Below, piece after piece: positions 35,619 through 44,192 of a stretch of 64,000 bases of DNA (positions are counted from its first letter, which is position 1; every line of letters starts with the position of its first letter). Origin of the DNA: Streptomyces roseolus (GTDB lineage Bacteria > Actinomycetota > Actinomycetes > Streptomycetales > Streptomycetaceae). The stretch spans positions 116,848 through 180,847 of the forward strand of contig NZ_BMTV01000014.1 in NCBI RefSeq assembly GCF_014649855.1, in the 5' to 3' direction. Both the position numbers and the translations under genes were made by a program. Under the pieces are notes generated by a model. It saw only the letters and a list, made by a program, of their open reading frames with translations, was not told the origin of the DNA and ran no database searches.

Positions 35619-36086
35619 ATGAAAAAGATCATGACTTGCGTCTCTGTGGCATCGTTCACCGCTTCGCTGCTGTCGGGGAGCGCCGGCGCTGCTGCCCCTG
35701 AGGCAGCGCAGTCCTGGGACAAGCGGGTGAAGTGCCAGACGGATGACCCCGAAGGCAGGCACATCGTCACCCGCTATGGGAACTCGACACTGGGCTGGAA
35801 CCACTTCACCAACCGCCACAACATCAAGAAGTGCTCCACCCTGCACGCGGCTCTGAAGGATCGCGTGGACCGCAACGACAACCACGGTCACCTGGAGTAC
35901 GACGGAGTCGCGTTCGAGACGGGAGTGGCCAGACCGCGGCAGGTGAGGTTCACCGTCGTCGTGCAGTACACCCGCAAGACCACCGACGGAGAGTACGACG
36001 CAGGCCGAGGCCAGAAGATCGACGTCATTACGGCGTACTGCCACAACCAGCCGGGCAACAAGTGCCCGGCATGGGCCAAAATGTGA
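35619..36086 (+). CDS. Secreted protein, possible toxin with His/Arg-rich active core
   Basis: 155 residues from ATG 35619. Signal peptide at about residues 5-28 (VSVASFTASLLSGSAGAAAP). The mature part has GWNHFTNRHNIKKCSTLHAA, GHLEYDGVAFETG, VRFTVVVQYTRKTTDG, and ends VITAYCHNQPGNKCPAWAKM. A His-x4-Arg-His core with following basic and Tyr/Lys strands is how EndoU/BECR-like ribonuclease toxins often look, and the three Cys would be disulphide-capable. No family was recognised firmly. The following gene overlaps it by GTGA, a toxin-immunity-like arrangement. Confidence 0.65.
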   Translation: MKKIMTCVSVASFTASLLSGSAGAAAPEAAQSWDKRVKCQTDDPEGRHIVTRYGNSTLGWNHFTNRHNIKKCSTLHAALKDRVDRNDNHGHLEYDGVAFETGVARPRQVRFTVVVQYTRKTTDGEYDAGRGQKIDVITAYCHNQPGNKCPAWAKM

Positions 36087-36397
36087 ACATGCCTGAGTCC
36101 CACGACGAGCAGGCGGCCTCCGATCGGCTGCTCTCTCTCGTACGTGCCCTTGTCACCACGCACGCGCCGTGGAAACCGCTGCTCATCGGAGCGGTCATCA
36201 CCGGGGACGATCACATGCGTCTCTACTTCCGTTCCCCCGAGCGCGACCGCACCTGCGGAGTGGACGTGCTGACCAGCCGCACGGGTCCGGGTCTGCTCGG
36301 AGCCCTGGTTTCTCCGGCGTTCCTGGCGGACGAGCACCTGCACCAGCCCTCCGACGATCCGCACTGCGACACGGTTGTCGACCTCACCGACTACTGA
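36083..36397 (+). CDS. Small cytosolic protein coupled to the secreted protein, possible immunity gene
   Basis: 104 residues from GTG 36083, whose GTGA overlaps the previous stop. No signal peptide. Sequence: ASDRLLSLVRALVTTHAPWK, PLLIGAVITGDDHMRLYFRS, TCGVDVLTSRTGPGLLGALV, ending CDTVVDLTDY; acidic overall. Coupling to a basic secreted protein and acidic composition fit an immunity protein, but this is inference from context. Confidence 0.6.
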   Translation: MNMPESHDEQAASDRLLSLVRALVTTHAPWKPLLIGAVITGDDHMRLYFRSPERDRTCGVDVLTSRTGPGLLGALVSPAFLADEHLHQPSDDPHCDTVVDLTDY

Positions 36398-36415
36398 CGG
36401 ACGGGATCGGTCAAC

Positions 36416-36482
36416 GGGACTCGGGCTGACCGAACGCGAGGAGAAGAACAGCGTCGCGATCGCCTCGAACGGGTCCTTCTCC
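36416..36482 (+). mobile_element. IstB (IS21 family) C-terminal scrap
   Basis: The peptide LTEREEKNSVAIASNGSFS is the highly conserved C-terminal motif of IstB ATPases of IS21-type elements. About 22 codons remain. It is the trace of an insertion next to the following gene, whose N-terminus looks cut. Confidence 0.75.
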
Positions 36483-36535
36483 AAAGCGCACATGTTCCGG
36501 CGAACCCGTGGGACCTGATCGAGGAGTACAACCGT

Positions 36536-36895
36536 GTGCTCCTGGACGACATGCACGCTCTGTCGGAAGCCACCCAGGCGCTGAAGTCACTGGTCGACCG
36601 CCTCCCGCAGGCATTCGAGCAGACCGCCGACGTCCTGGAGATGCTGGCCTCTCAGGACCGGATCACGATCGAACAGAGCGACCCACAGACCGAGGCGGCC
36701 ACGACCGCCGCCGAACTCCGGGCCGTCACGGCCGGCACCGAGAAGCTGGCGAAGGACCTGTCCCACCCCGCCTCGGCCCTCTTCCTCCCCACCGCCATCG
36801 CCGAGGTCGAGCGCCAGGCTCAGCGCGACTTCACCGCCAACCACCCGGCGGCCGAGCCGCCCTGCGACGCCGACGGAAACCGCCGTACCACCTGA
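36536..36895 (+). CDS. Coiled-coil protein of plasmid/phage type, N-terminus probably truncated
   Basis: 119 residues from GTG 36536; the frame is open upstream with a protein-like PWDLIEEYNR, so the true start was probably removed by the IS scar. Helical throughout: DDMHALSEATQALKSLVDRL, ATTAAELRAVTAGTEKLAKD, LFLPTAIAEVERQAQRDFTA. Two long amphipathic helices could form a coiled coil. Function unknown. Confidence 0.6.
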   Translation: MLLDDMHALSEATQALKSLVDRLPQAFEQTADVLEMLASQDRITIEQSDPQTEAATTAAELRAVTAGTEKLAKDLSHPASALFLPTAIAEVERQAQRDFTANHPAAEPPCDADGNRRTT

Positions 36896-37041
36896 TGGGC
36901 CGGGTCCCGGCATCGAAACGGTTCGCCGGGGCACGGGCGGTCATCTCGCTTCCTCCGGCCGGGCGCAGCTCTCTGCCGCGGAGAGGAAAAGCAAGGCCCC
37001 ACGGGGTCGTGGTGGTACCGGTGGACAGGCCGCGGTGCCGG

Positions 37042-37799
37042 TCAGCCGATGATCTGGAAGCTGAAGCCGCGGTCGCTGAGGGCGCCGGTGGAGTTGCCGG
37101 TGACGATCACGGCGCGGCCGGCTTCCAGGACGGCGGCCTGGGCGTTGTCCGTGGTGTACCAGCCGTCGCCCCAGATCACGGCGGTGGCGCTGGGCGCGGA
37201 GGGGAAGGGGTGCTGGAAGACGATCGAGTAGCGCCCGGTGGCTTCCTTGGTGACCCAGAAGTCACCGGTGCCGCCGTGCACGGCGCCGTCCTGGCCGACG
37301 TTGCCCCGCACCACCCGCCGGCCGACGGCCGTGCCGCCTCCCTGCCCGGAACCGGTGCCCGGGCGGGGCTGCCGGAGGTGCGGCGCAAATACAGGGCCGT
37401 TCCGTAGTCGTTGCGCAGCCAGATACGGCGGTTGTCGGCGACGCCCTGCAGGTCGAGGTTGTCGAAGACGTGCTCCTTGCCGTCGGCGGTGGCGACGACG
37501 GTGGCCCGTTCCAGGCACCAGCCGTCGGTGCCGGCGTAGCGGATGCAGGCGGGGTAGCGGTCGAGGTCGGCGCTGGTCAGCTGGGGCTTGCGCGGGTCGT
37601 TGTACTCGGCCTCGGAGACGTTGGCGTCCTGGCCGAAGACGAACTCCTGGTACTGCCCCTGCTGCAGGTCGGAGCCGGGAGTGTCCAGCACGAACTCGCG
37701 CCCGGCGATGCCCAGGTAGGCGGAGGAGGTGCCGACGCGGGTCGCGTCGGCGATGTCCGCCGTCCAGATCTTTCCGACGATCTTGGTGATGTCAGACAT
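37042..37799 (-). pseudogene. Tail-fibre-like or binding protein with frameshift
   Basis: From ATG 37799 (AAGGGCACC upstream) the first 140 residues read KIVGKIWTADIADATRVGTS, PACIRYAGTDGWCLERATVV, NRRIWLRNDYGTALYLR. Near 37385 a frame change is needed to reach RQPRPGTGSGQGGGTAVGR and the C-terminal domain GTGDFWVTKEATGRYSIVFQ, ATAVIWGDGWYTTDN, ending DRGFSFQIIG. The last domain looks like the short beta domains at the end of phage tail fibre and collagen-like proteins. No signal peptide. If the indel is an error the protein would have about 250 residues. Confidence 0.55.
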
Positions 37800-38233
37800 G
37801 GTGGTGCCCTTCGTTCGAGGTGTGTGGTGTGACGCCGAACCGGCGACCGACGCCCGTGCCCGCACGGCCGCACGGCCGCGTGGCCGCGGGCAGGGAAGAG
37901 AGCGGGACCCGAGGTCCGGGCCCGCAAGGCGATCGCACAGGGGCCGGCAGCGGTGAGGAGACCGCCCCGCCGCCGGCGGCCGGCCTTCGCCCCCGGGGCC
38001 GGACCGGGAACGAACCGCTGGCAGACGGGCACGGCTCTCGCCCCCCGCATGTCCGCCCCGCACCCGGTGACACCGCGCTGACCAGACGACGCCACTCATC
38101 AGATCGGATGACCACAATCCGCCGGTGCACCACGCAGGCACCGGCGCGTGAGACCGGTCCGCCCAGCTCCGTGAAGAGCCCGGCTCGTACCGGGCGCACC
38201 ACCTCACGAGGAGGATGGACCGGAGAGCAGACA
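37800..38233. other. Intergenic region
   Basis: About 430 bases between divergent genes. CACACG-type runs near 37850-37880 (CACGGCCGCACGGCCGCG) form short repeats. A good ribosome-binding sequence GAGGAGG at 38208-38214 leads only to a short out-of-frame ORF. No gene supported. Confidence 0.4.
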
Positions 38234-38569
38234 CTGACGGCCCCGCTCGGCGACCTCGACGGAACCGCCCTCTTCCGCGAGCAAGAGACCCGCGCCGAAG
38301 CGGAGGATGAGCGGCGCCGCGCCGCGCTGAGGGAGGCGCAGCGTCGGGTGTGCCGGTGGTGCGGGCGGAAGTCCAGTGACGAGCACTGGGAGGAGATCAC
38401 CGTGCACCGAACCGCCGTCCGGGCGGAGGACAGGACGGCGTGCGGTCTGTGTCGCGCCGACGACGTCGCCCGCGCCGAAGCCGCCCGCCTCGAGGCCGCC
38501 GCGTCGCCGGAGCCGCAGGAAGGTCCCGAGCCGGAGAGGGGCCGCGGTTGGTCCCGCCGGAGGACCTGA
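38234..38569 (+). CDS. Small zinc-finger-like protein with apparent CTG start
   Basis: About 111 residues: TAPLGDLDGTALFREQETRA, long charged helix EAEDERRRAALREAQRRV, then CRWCGRK and CGLCRADD (two CxxC pairs, zinc-ribbon spacing with 30 residues between), ending Arg-rich. GGAGAG lies seven bases before the CTG at 38234, a normal distance, while in-frame GTG 38171 has no ribosome-binding site. Either the start is really CTG or an ATG/GTG start has mutated. Confidence 0.55.
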   Translation: MTAPLGDLDGTALFREQETRAEAEDERRRAALREAQRRVCRWCGRKSSDEHWEEITVHRTAVRAEDRTACGLCRADDVARAEAARLEAAASPEPQEGPEPERGRGWSRRRT

Positions 38570-38703
38570 CCGTGCAAGCTCGCTGCGCGGTCGGCGTCCG
38601 CCAGGCCGCACAGCGGGACCGGTCTCGAAGTGACCACGCCGCAGGGCGGGACGGGCAGGCCTGTCCGGCGCCGCCGGCCATCTGCAGGCCCTACACAGGG
38701 CCG

Positions 38704-39168
38704 ATGAGACGTAGCCGAGAAGAGACCGCACCCCAGGATCTGCCGGGCGACCTGTGGCACGCCCTGGCCCAGCTCCACCACACCCACCCCGACCCCGTGG
38801 GCCGCGTCGGGCCGCTCGCCCGTCCGGCCGGGCTGCTGTCCTTCGCCGCGGCCGACGACACCGTCCTCGCGGCCCGGGTGCAGCTGTCCGGCGCGGAGTC
38901 GATGCGCGAGGTGAACGAGACGCTCCGCGCGGTCACCGGGGGCATGCAGGCCCATTTCACCGGCCCCGGCGTCGCGCTGGAGGTCACCCTTGGCAGACGG
39001 CAGGAGTTCCCGCTCCACGAGGCGCACGCTGCGGGCCTCACCCGGCTCTTCCGCCACGCCGCCGGCACCGTCGGTGCCCGCAGCACGTCGGGAGGCGGCC
39101 TGTGCTTCCACTGCGGCGGGACCGGACGTGCCCGACCCTTGTGGGAGCCGGCGGCCGGGCAGGCGTGA
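38704..39168 (+). CDS. Hypothetical plasmid-type protein
   Basis: 154 residues from ATG 38704. Reads LPGDLWHALAQLHHTHPDPV, LLSFAAADDTVLAARVQLSG, MREVNETLRAVTGGMQAHFT and ends GGGLCFHCGGTGRAR, a possible single CxxC zinc site at the C-terminus. No family recognised. It follows the zinc-finger-like gene on the same strand after 134 bases. Confidence 0.6.
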   Translation: MRRSREETAPQDLPGDLWHALAQLHHTHPDPVGRVGPLARPAGLLSFAAADDTVLAARVQLSGAESMREVNETLRAVTGGMQAHFTGPGVALEVTLGRRQEFPLHEAHAAGLTRLFRHAAGTVGARSTSGGGLCFHCGGTGRARPLWEPAAGQA

Positions 39169-39179
39169 GCGGGCGTGCG

Positions 39180-39720
39180 GACCTCGGAGGCTTACGCCGG
39201 TACGGGCACAGTGCCGCGAGAGGGGAGCGCCGGCCCTTTTCCACGGTGCGCAGCTGCTCCCAGTCGACCTCGGGGTGTTCGGCGGGCACCGCGTCGACGG
39301 ACGCCGTGGTGTAGAGCGCGATGTTGACGGCCCCGGCCCGACTGGTGCCGAAGCGGACCTCGATCGACTGCGGTGAGCGGACCCATCGAGCCGAACCATG
39401 TGGTTGAAGTCAGCACGTCGCACCCCGAGCCGGGCGGCGGCCTGCTCGGGTCCGAGCGGGGCCTCGGCGGCGACCAGGTCCGCCAGGTCCTCACGCCGGC
39501 AGACCTCCTCGACCTGGCCGGGATGGTGCAGCGTCCCGTCCGGGTTCGCGCTCAGGTCGACCAGGAGGCCCTGGTTGACCAACCACCGCACCACGAATGT
39601 CGTCACGTTCGCCAGCTCGCCGTGAACAGTCCGGCTCGGGATGCCGAGAGCGCAGGCGATCCGGTCGGCCGCCGCGCTGCCGCCGACACGTCTTCGGCGC
39701 TCCGCGCGAGGCCCTACCCC
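39180..39720 (-). pseudogene. GRRSxLAAL-family plasmid protein, frameshifted paralog of the 23.8 kb gene
   Basis: On the minus strand: RIACALGIPSRTVHGELANV, TTFVVRWLVNQGLLVDLSAN, QVEEVCRREDLADLVAAEAP, QAAARLGVRRADFNHMVRL, then after a frame change near 39390 WVRSPQSIEVRFGTSRAGAV, NIALYTTASVDAVPAEHPEV, DWEQLRTVEKGRRSPLAAL. The last 40 residues align with the C-terminus of the gene at 24.4-24.5 kb (IALYRRGTLDTLL, DWDTVRATPKGRRSLLAAL). Several HTH-like helices suggest DNA binding. N-terminus ill-defined. Confidence 0.65.
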
Positions 39721-39796
39721 GCACGACGCTGGAGGGATCAGGCGTCCAAGGCCCACTGATCCCCGCTGGTCTCACCGAGCCCGGCGGGCTTGGGTG

Positions 39797-39925
39797 CTTC
39801 AGCTTTGAAGGGGCCAGTCGTTGCGTCGCTCGTGGCGGCGGCTGGCCACGCCAACGGCCACCATGGTGGAGAAGGGAACTCCTGTCACCACGTAGCCCAC
39901 GAGGGTGTCGGTGCTGACCAGCACG
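39797..39925 (-). pseudogene. C-terminal remnant of a probable membrane protein
   Basis: Minus strand reads DIVLVSTDTLVGYVVTGVPF, STMVAVGVASRRHERRNDWP, LQS and stop. One hydrophobic helix followed by a basic tail with consistent high third-position GC. It was cut at its 5' side by the IS256 fragment that begins at about 39925. The parent family is not recognised. Confidence 0.5.
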
Positions 39926-41146
39926 ATGTCCGCGAAGGGCTTGACCACCGGCGAGGTCCAGGCCCACCTCGCGGAGGTCTATGGCGCCGACGTCTCGCGC
40001 CAGACGATCTCCACGATCACCGACAAGGTCCTCGACGGGATGGCCGAGTGGCAGAACCGGCCCCTTGACCCGGTCCATCCGGTCGCCTTCATCGACGCGA
40101 TCCACGTGAAGATCCGCGACGGCGCCGTCGCCAACCGGCCGGTCTACGTGGCCCTGGCCGTCACCGTCGAAGGCCGGCGCGAGATGCTGGGGCTGTGGGC
40201 CGGAGACGGCGGCGAGGGCGCCAAGCACTGGATGCACATCCTCACCGAGATCAAGAACCGCGGCGCGGGCGACGTCCTCATGCTCGTCTGCGACGGCCTC
40301 AAGGGCCTTGCCCGACGCGGTCAGACCGTCTGGCCGCAGACGGTCGTGCAGACCTGCGTGGTCCACCTGCTGCGGAACTCCTTCCGCTATGCCGCCCGCC
40401 AGGACTGGGACAAGATCGCCAAGGTCCTCAGACCGGTCTATACCGCCGTGACCGAGGAGGCCGCACTCGAACGGTTCGCCGAGTTCGCTGACACGTGGGG
40501 CCGGAAGTATCCAGCGATCATCCGGCTCTGGGAAAACGCCTGGGAAGAGTTCACTCCGTTCCTCCGCTTCGACAAGCTGCCGCACCACAAGACGCTCGAC
40601 GAGTACGACTTCTCCTTCCAGCCCGACCTCGACCCGCGCAAGGTCAAGGACCTCGCCACCCTCTCGTTCGTCGAGGGCAAGACGAACGCCGCTCTGCTCG
40701 GGCCGCCCGGGGTCGGCAAGACGCACATCGCCGTTGCCCTGGCGGTCGCGGCCTGCCGGGCCGGCTACTCGATCTACTTCACCAGCCTCGACGACATGGT
40801 CCGCAACCTCAAGGCCGCCGAGACCGCCGGACGGCTGACGAACAAGCTCGGCACCTACCTGCGGCCCGGCGTCCTCGTGGTCGACGAGGTCGGCTACCAA
40901 CCCCTCGAACGAGCCGAGGCGAACCTGGTCTTCCAGGTCATCTCCAAGTGCTACGAGAAGGGCTCGATCATCCTGACCTCGAACAAGACCTTCGGCGAAT
41001 GGGGCCAGGTCTTCGGCGACGAGGTCCTCGCCACCGCCATCCTCGACCGACTCCTCCACCACTGCGAAGTGATCTCCATCAACGGCCCCAGCTACCGGCT
41101 GAAGAACCGCCTCCAGGCCATCGAGCGGGATACAGACGTGGCGTGA
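39905..41146 (+). mobile_element. Chimeric ORF: IS256 transposase fused in frame to IS21 ATPase IstB
   Basis: 413 residues, one uninterrupted frame. Residues about 10-223 are an IS256-family transposase without its N-terminal HTH: AKGLTTGEVQAHLAEVYGAD, VAFIDAIHVKIRDGAVANRP (first catalytic Asp), VLMLVCDGLKGL (second Asp), QTCVVHLLRNSFRYAARQ. At RFD (about 40574) it switches to IstB: KLPHHKTLDEYDFSFQPDLD, Walker A LLGPPGVGKTHIAVA, Walker B LVVDEVGYQPL, LTSNKTFGEWGQVFGD, to the native IstB end AIERDTDVA. The catalytic Glu of IS256 is lost. A second IS256 at the right end of the window shares the sequence up to exactly this point. The product may still hydrolyse ATP but cannot transpose alone. 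Confidence 0.9.
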
Positions 41147-41157
41147 TCAGGAATTTT

Positions 41158-41186
41158 GCGCTCCAGGCCGACCTGCCCTGGAGCGC
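41158..41186. terminator. Perfect 10-bp hairpin after the IstB stop
   Basis: GCGCTCCAGG, nine-base loop, CCTGGAGCGC, starting 12 bases after the chimera stop. No T-run. It may be a terminator or part of the IS21 end. Confidence 0.5.
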
Positions 41187-41204
41187 GACAGTAAGAATGA
41201 GGGT

Positions 41205-41591
41205 GTGTTCAGACGCGAGTGGCCGGAGCCACCGACCGATGCCCGGCTTGACCCATACCGCCGAGCTGCCGCACGTCTCATGGACGGAGACGAACAGATC
41301 GGCGTGCTCGTGATCCGAGTCACCACCTGGTGGCGAAGAGAAGGACCCTTCTGGCGAAGGCGGTGGGGCAATCCGCGAGAACTTCCCGAGTGGGCGTTGT
41401 CCTGCGTCGCCCCAACCCAGCAGCTGCCCGACTTCGACGACGGGATCATCTCCGCTGACGAGCTCGACGAGGAGCTTGCCGACTGGGCAATGGGGACCTT
41501 TCGACTGCGGGGCCAGCAGTTCAGCCTCGCCTGGCTTGGCGAGGAAGAAGTCGACGCCGCCCACAAGGAACACGGCTGGACGATCGACTGA
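41205..41591 (+). CDS. Hypothetical protein
   Basis: 128 residues from GTG 41205. Reads EWPEPPTDARLDPYRRAAAR, QIGVLVIRVTTWWRREGPFW, PEWALSCVAPTQQLPDFDDG, LDEELADWAMGTFRLRGQQF and SLAWLGEEEVDAAHKEHGW. Acidic C-terminal half with conserved-looking Trp residues. No family recognised; possibly cargo of the neighbouring IS or an immunity-type protein. Confidence 0.65.
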   Translation: MFRREWPEPPTDARLDPYRRAAARLMDGDEQIGVLVIRVTTWWRREGPFWRRRWGNPRELPEWALSCVAPTQQLPDFDDGIISADELDEELADWAMGTFRLRGQQFSLAWLGEEEVDAAHKEHGWTID

Positions 41592-41618
41592 TCGCCCCTG
41601 CCTTCACCGCGACGGAAC

Positions 41619-41667
41619 TGAGGACGTTCATCCGTACGCAGCTGGGGAGAAAAGTCCGTACGCCGAC
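41619..41667. repeat. Left copy of a ~50-bp imperfect direct repeat
   Basis: From GAGGACGTTC to GTACGCCGAC this stretch matches 44193-44241 with the same 34-base spacing between GAGGACGTTC and the end of GAGAAAAG. In one frame both copies read EDV-EKSPYAD. The repeats flank the lectin gene and the truncated gene next to it. Confidence 0.65.
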
Positions 41668-41898
41668 AGGCGGCGGCGGTCGGCGCGGGTTGCAAGCTGT
41701 TCGGGCCCCTGGATCAGCTACTACGACGCGGAGCGATGTTGTGCCAGGTACATCATTCCGTCTCGTGATGGGAGACCGTCTGACCTGGTCGAGTCTCGTG
41801 GGCGGGCCGCTCGTTCAGATGGGGTGAGGGGGTCTGGCCTGGGTCGACTTCATCTGTCGCCACAATGTTGCACCCCTCTCAGCGGCCCGCCGACGGGG

Positions 41899-43677
41899 AT
41901 GAAGCGCCCCTATTCGTATCCTGCTGCGGTGAAACTTACGTTCGGGCGCGGTAGGCGCCTCATCCGATTTACGCTCGGGGCGGCCGTGGCCGCCTCCGTT
42001 CTGCTGCCGGTCCAGCCCGCACAGGCCGCGGCGGGTCTGGAGCCCTTCACGGCGAAGTTCAACCTCACGCGTATCGACGGAGACAAGACCACTCTCATCG
42101 ACTCGGCCGAGGCCGCCGGGGTCGCGAGGGCGAGCTCGGTCAGCGAGGTGCTCGGCGAGCGCACCGGCATTCCTGAGCTCTGCCACGGCACCGGGTTGAA
42201 CGGCGCGTATCGGTACGACGGTTTCTGCTGGGACTCCGCGGACGATTTCACCGGGTACAACGACGCCAACGGCGGCTGGATGCCCCAGGGCTTCGCCGGG
42301 GCGCACGCGGCGACCGACAACGGCCTCTATGAGGGACGGTCGCTCTACGCCGCGTCCTGGTACTACGGCAAATACGCCAACAATAGTGCCAACGAGGAGT
42401 ACACCCGGGTCACGATCGCCGAGTCGACCGGGGACCGGGTCGGCTACGGGCACATCGCGCTCGTCGAGCCGGTGAACGGGAACTTCAAGAACCTCACGTA
42501 CCTGTCGCACGCCGACGGCGTCGCCTGGCTCGAGGACCGGCTGTTCGTCGCCAATGGCGTCGAACTCCAGGTCTACGATCTGACGAAGATGTGGCGTATG
42601 AGCGACACCGCGAGCAGCGGCACCGGCCTGGTGGGCGGTAAGAGCTCCGCCCGACAGCACCGGTGGGCCCTGCCTCTCGTGGCGCGCTACAGCACCTACG
42701 GCGAAGCCGAGGCCGACACCCCCTCCACCGCCTTCGTCGGCGGCAACCCCCGGGCGTGCGGCCCGACCAACGGCGTCCTTTGTATGAGCACCCTGAGCAT
42801 CGACCGGTCCGGTGCCTCGCCGGTCCTGGTGTCCACGGAGAACCGAAGCGGAGCGGGCGCACGGATCGTGCGCTGGCCGCTGTCCGAGCTCGGCACCGGC
42901 ACGCCCAAGCAGGTGTCCGCGTACACCACCGGCTACACCTCCCCGGTGTGGGGCATTCAGGGAACGGCCACCGACGGCACGAGCTACTACATGGCCGGAA
43001 GCTGCCCGGCCGGCTGGCCGGGCTGGGACGCGGACGCGAAGGACGACCAGGGCAGGCCGAACCCGCACAACAAGCTGTACGCCTGCATCCACAAGGCCAA
43101 GCCCGGCGAGGCGCCGCACGTCATCTCTCAGGCGCCGTGGCTGACTCAGGGCCTTTCCTGGGACCGCCGCGTCAACCGGTTGTGGGGGCTCAACGAGGCG
43201 CTCGACTCGGGCGGTGTCGGCAGGCGCGTGGTGTTCTCCATCGACACGAAGGCGGGCCAGGCGGACTCCGGCGGCTACATGTGGCTGGCCAACCACAACC
43301 GGCCGGGCTTCGTCTGCGCGACGCCGCAAGGCGACGGCACCGCCAACGGCACCCCGATCACAGTGTGGCCGTGCTCAGGATCGGAAGGCCAGCGCTGGAA
43401 GTACGACAACGGTCTCATCGTCCACAAGGCGAGCGGCAAGTGCATCACCCCGCAGGGCAACGCGTCAGGAACCGACGGGACGCTCCTGACCCTGTGGACG
43501 TGCAACCCGGCGAGCGACGTCCAGAAGTTCTTCTCCCACGCCAACGGCACGGCCAACGCCTGGGGCAAGGCCATCACCCCGAAGGGGAACTCCCTCGCCA
43601 GCGGGGTCTGGCTGACGCTGTGGACCCAGGGCAGCCCCACGCCTGACGTCCAGGAATGGGTCGTGAAGACCCTGTGA
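41899..43677 (+). CDS. Secreted protein with C-terminal ricin-type beta-trefoil lectin domain
   Basis: 592 residues from ATG 41899 (GTG 41929 is an alternative without ribosome-binding site). Signal peptide about residues 18-45, ending PVQPAQAAAG. The central 400 residues look like a beta-propeller-type secreted domain: VARASSVSEVLGERTGIPEL, GYGHIALVEPVNGNFKNLTY, YTTGYTSPVWGIQGTATDGT; I do not recognise the family. From about residue 470 a ricin-B lectin follows with GQRWKYDNG, GKCITPQGNA, LLTLWTCNPASDVQKFF, LTLWTQG and final VQEWVVKTL (QxW-like repeats), which would bind polysaccharide outside the cell. A hairpin follows the stop. Confidence 0.8.
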   Translation: MKRPYSYPAAVKLTFGRGRRLIRFTLGAAVAASVLLPVQPAQAAAGLEPFTAKFNLTRIDGDKTTLIDSAEAAGVARASSVSEVLGERTGIPELCHGTGLNGAYRYDGFCWDSADDFTGYNDANGGWMPQGFAGAHAATDNGLYEGRSLYAASWYYGKYANNSANEEYTRVTIAESTGDRVGYGHIALVEPVNGNFKNLTYLSHADGVAWLEDRLFVANGVELQVYDLTKMWRMSDTASSGTGLVGGKSSARQHRWALPLVARYSTYGEAEADTPSTAFVGGNPRACGPTNGVLCMSTLSIDRSGASPVLVSTENRSGAGARIVRWPLSELGTGTPKQVSAYTTGYTSPVWGIQGTATDGTSYYMAGSCPAGWPGWDADAKDDQGRPNPHNKLYACIHKAKPGEAPHVISQAPWLTQGLSWDRRVNRLWGLNEALDSGGVGRRVVFSIDTKAGQADSGGYMWLANHNRPGFVCATPQGDGTANGTPITVWPCSGSEGQRWKYDNGLIVHKASGKCITPQGNASGTDGTLLTLWTCNPASDVQKFFSHANGTANAWGKAITPKGNSLASGVWLTLWTQGSPTPDVQEWVVKTL

Positions 43678-43683
43678 CCGCCG

Positions 43684-43971
43684 AGGGGGGTGACGCCCGT
43701 CGCCCCCCCACACCACCGCCCCGTGGTGCAGGACGACGACTGCAAGCCGCTCACCGGCCTGGCCGAACACCTCGAAGCGGACGTCCCCGAGGCACATGCA
43801 GTGGAACCCGGGCAGCGACTCCACGGCCATGGCCGTCCTGAGCTGGGCCGACTCCGCCGGATCGGAAAGGTCCACCCGGATCTCTCCGCCCGTCCCGACC
43901 CCGTTCACCGAGCTGATCTGAACCACATGTGCCTGCTGCAGCACGTTGTCCAGCGCTGTCGTCCCGTCCAT
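43684..43971 (-). pseudogene. 3'-truncated small protein
   Basis: From ATG 43971: GTTALDNVLQQAHVVQISSV, NGVGTGGEIRVDLSDPAESA, MAVESLPGFHCMCLGDVRFE, LAVVVLHHG; family members in Streptomyces continue with a Trp-rich C-terminus (around RWDGW), but here the frame runs into the terminator and antisense of the lectin gene. About 95 original residues remain. No function known. Confidence 0.6.
43685..43708. terminator. Hairpin between the lectin gene and the convergent truncated gene
   Basis: GGGGGGTGAC pairs with GTCGCCCCCC (one T-G pair) around a GCCC loop, eight bases after the lectin stop. Confidence 0.6.
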
Positions 43972-44192
43972 GAACCGATCCCTCCCCGCCCGGGCCGCAG
44001 ATGCGCAGGCGGCCCGATTCGACCGCGGCTCCCGACCGCCTCGCAACCCGGTTCTTCCGCGCCCTCAGTTCAACGCGTACGCCGGCATGCGGGCGTCGCT
44101 GCATCATGGGCTTACGCCCCACCCTGGTCCGGCCGCCCTGTCCTGAGGCTGGCTGGCTATCGGCTGGCCCCGGCCACGTGTCGACCGGGCAG

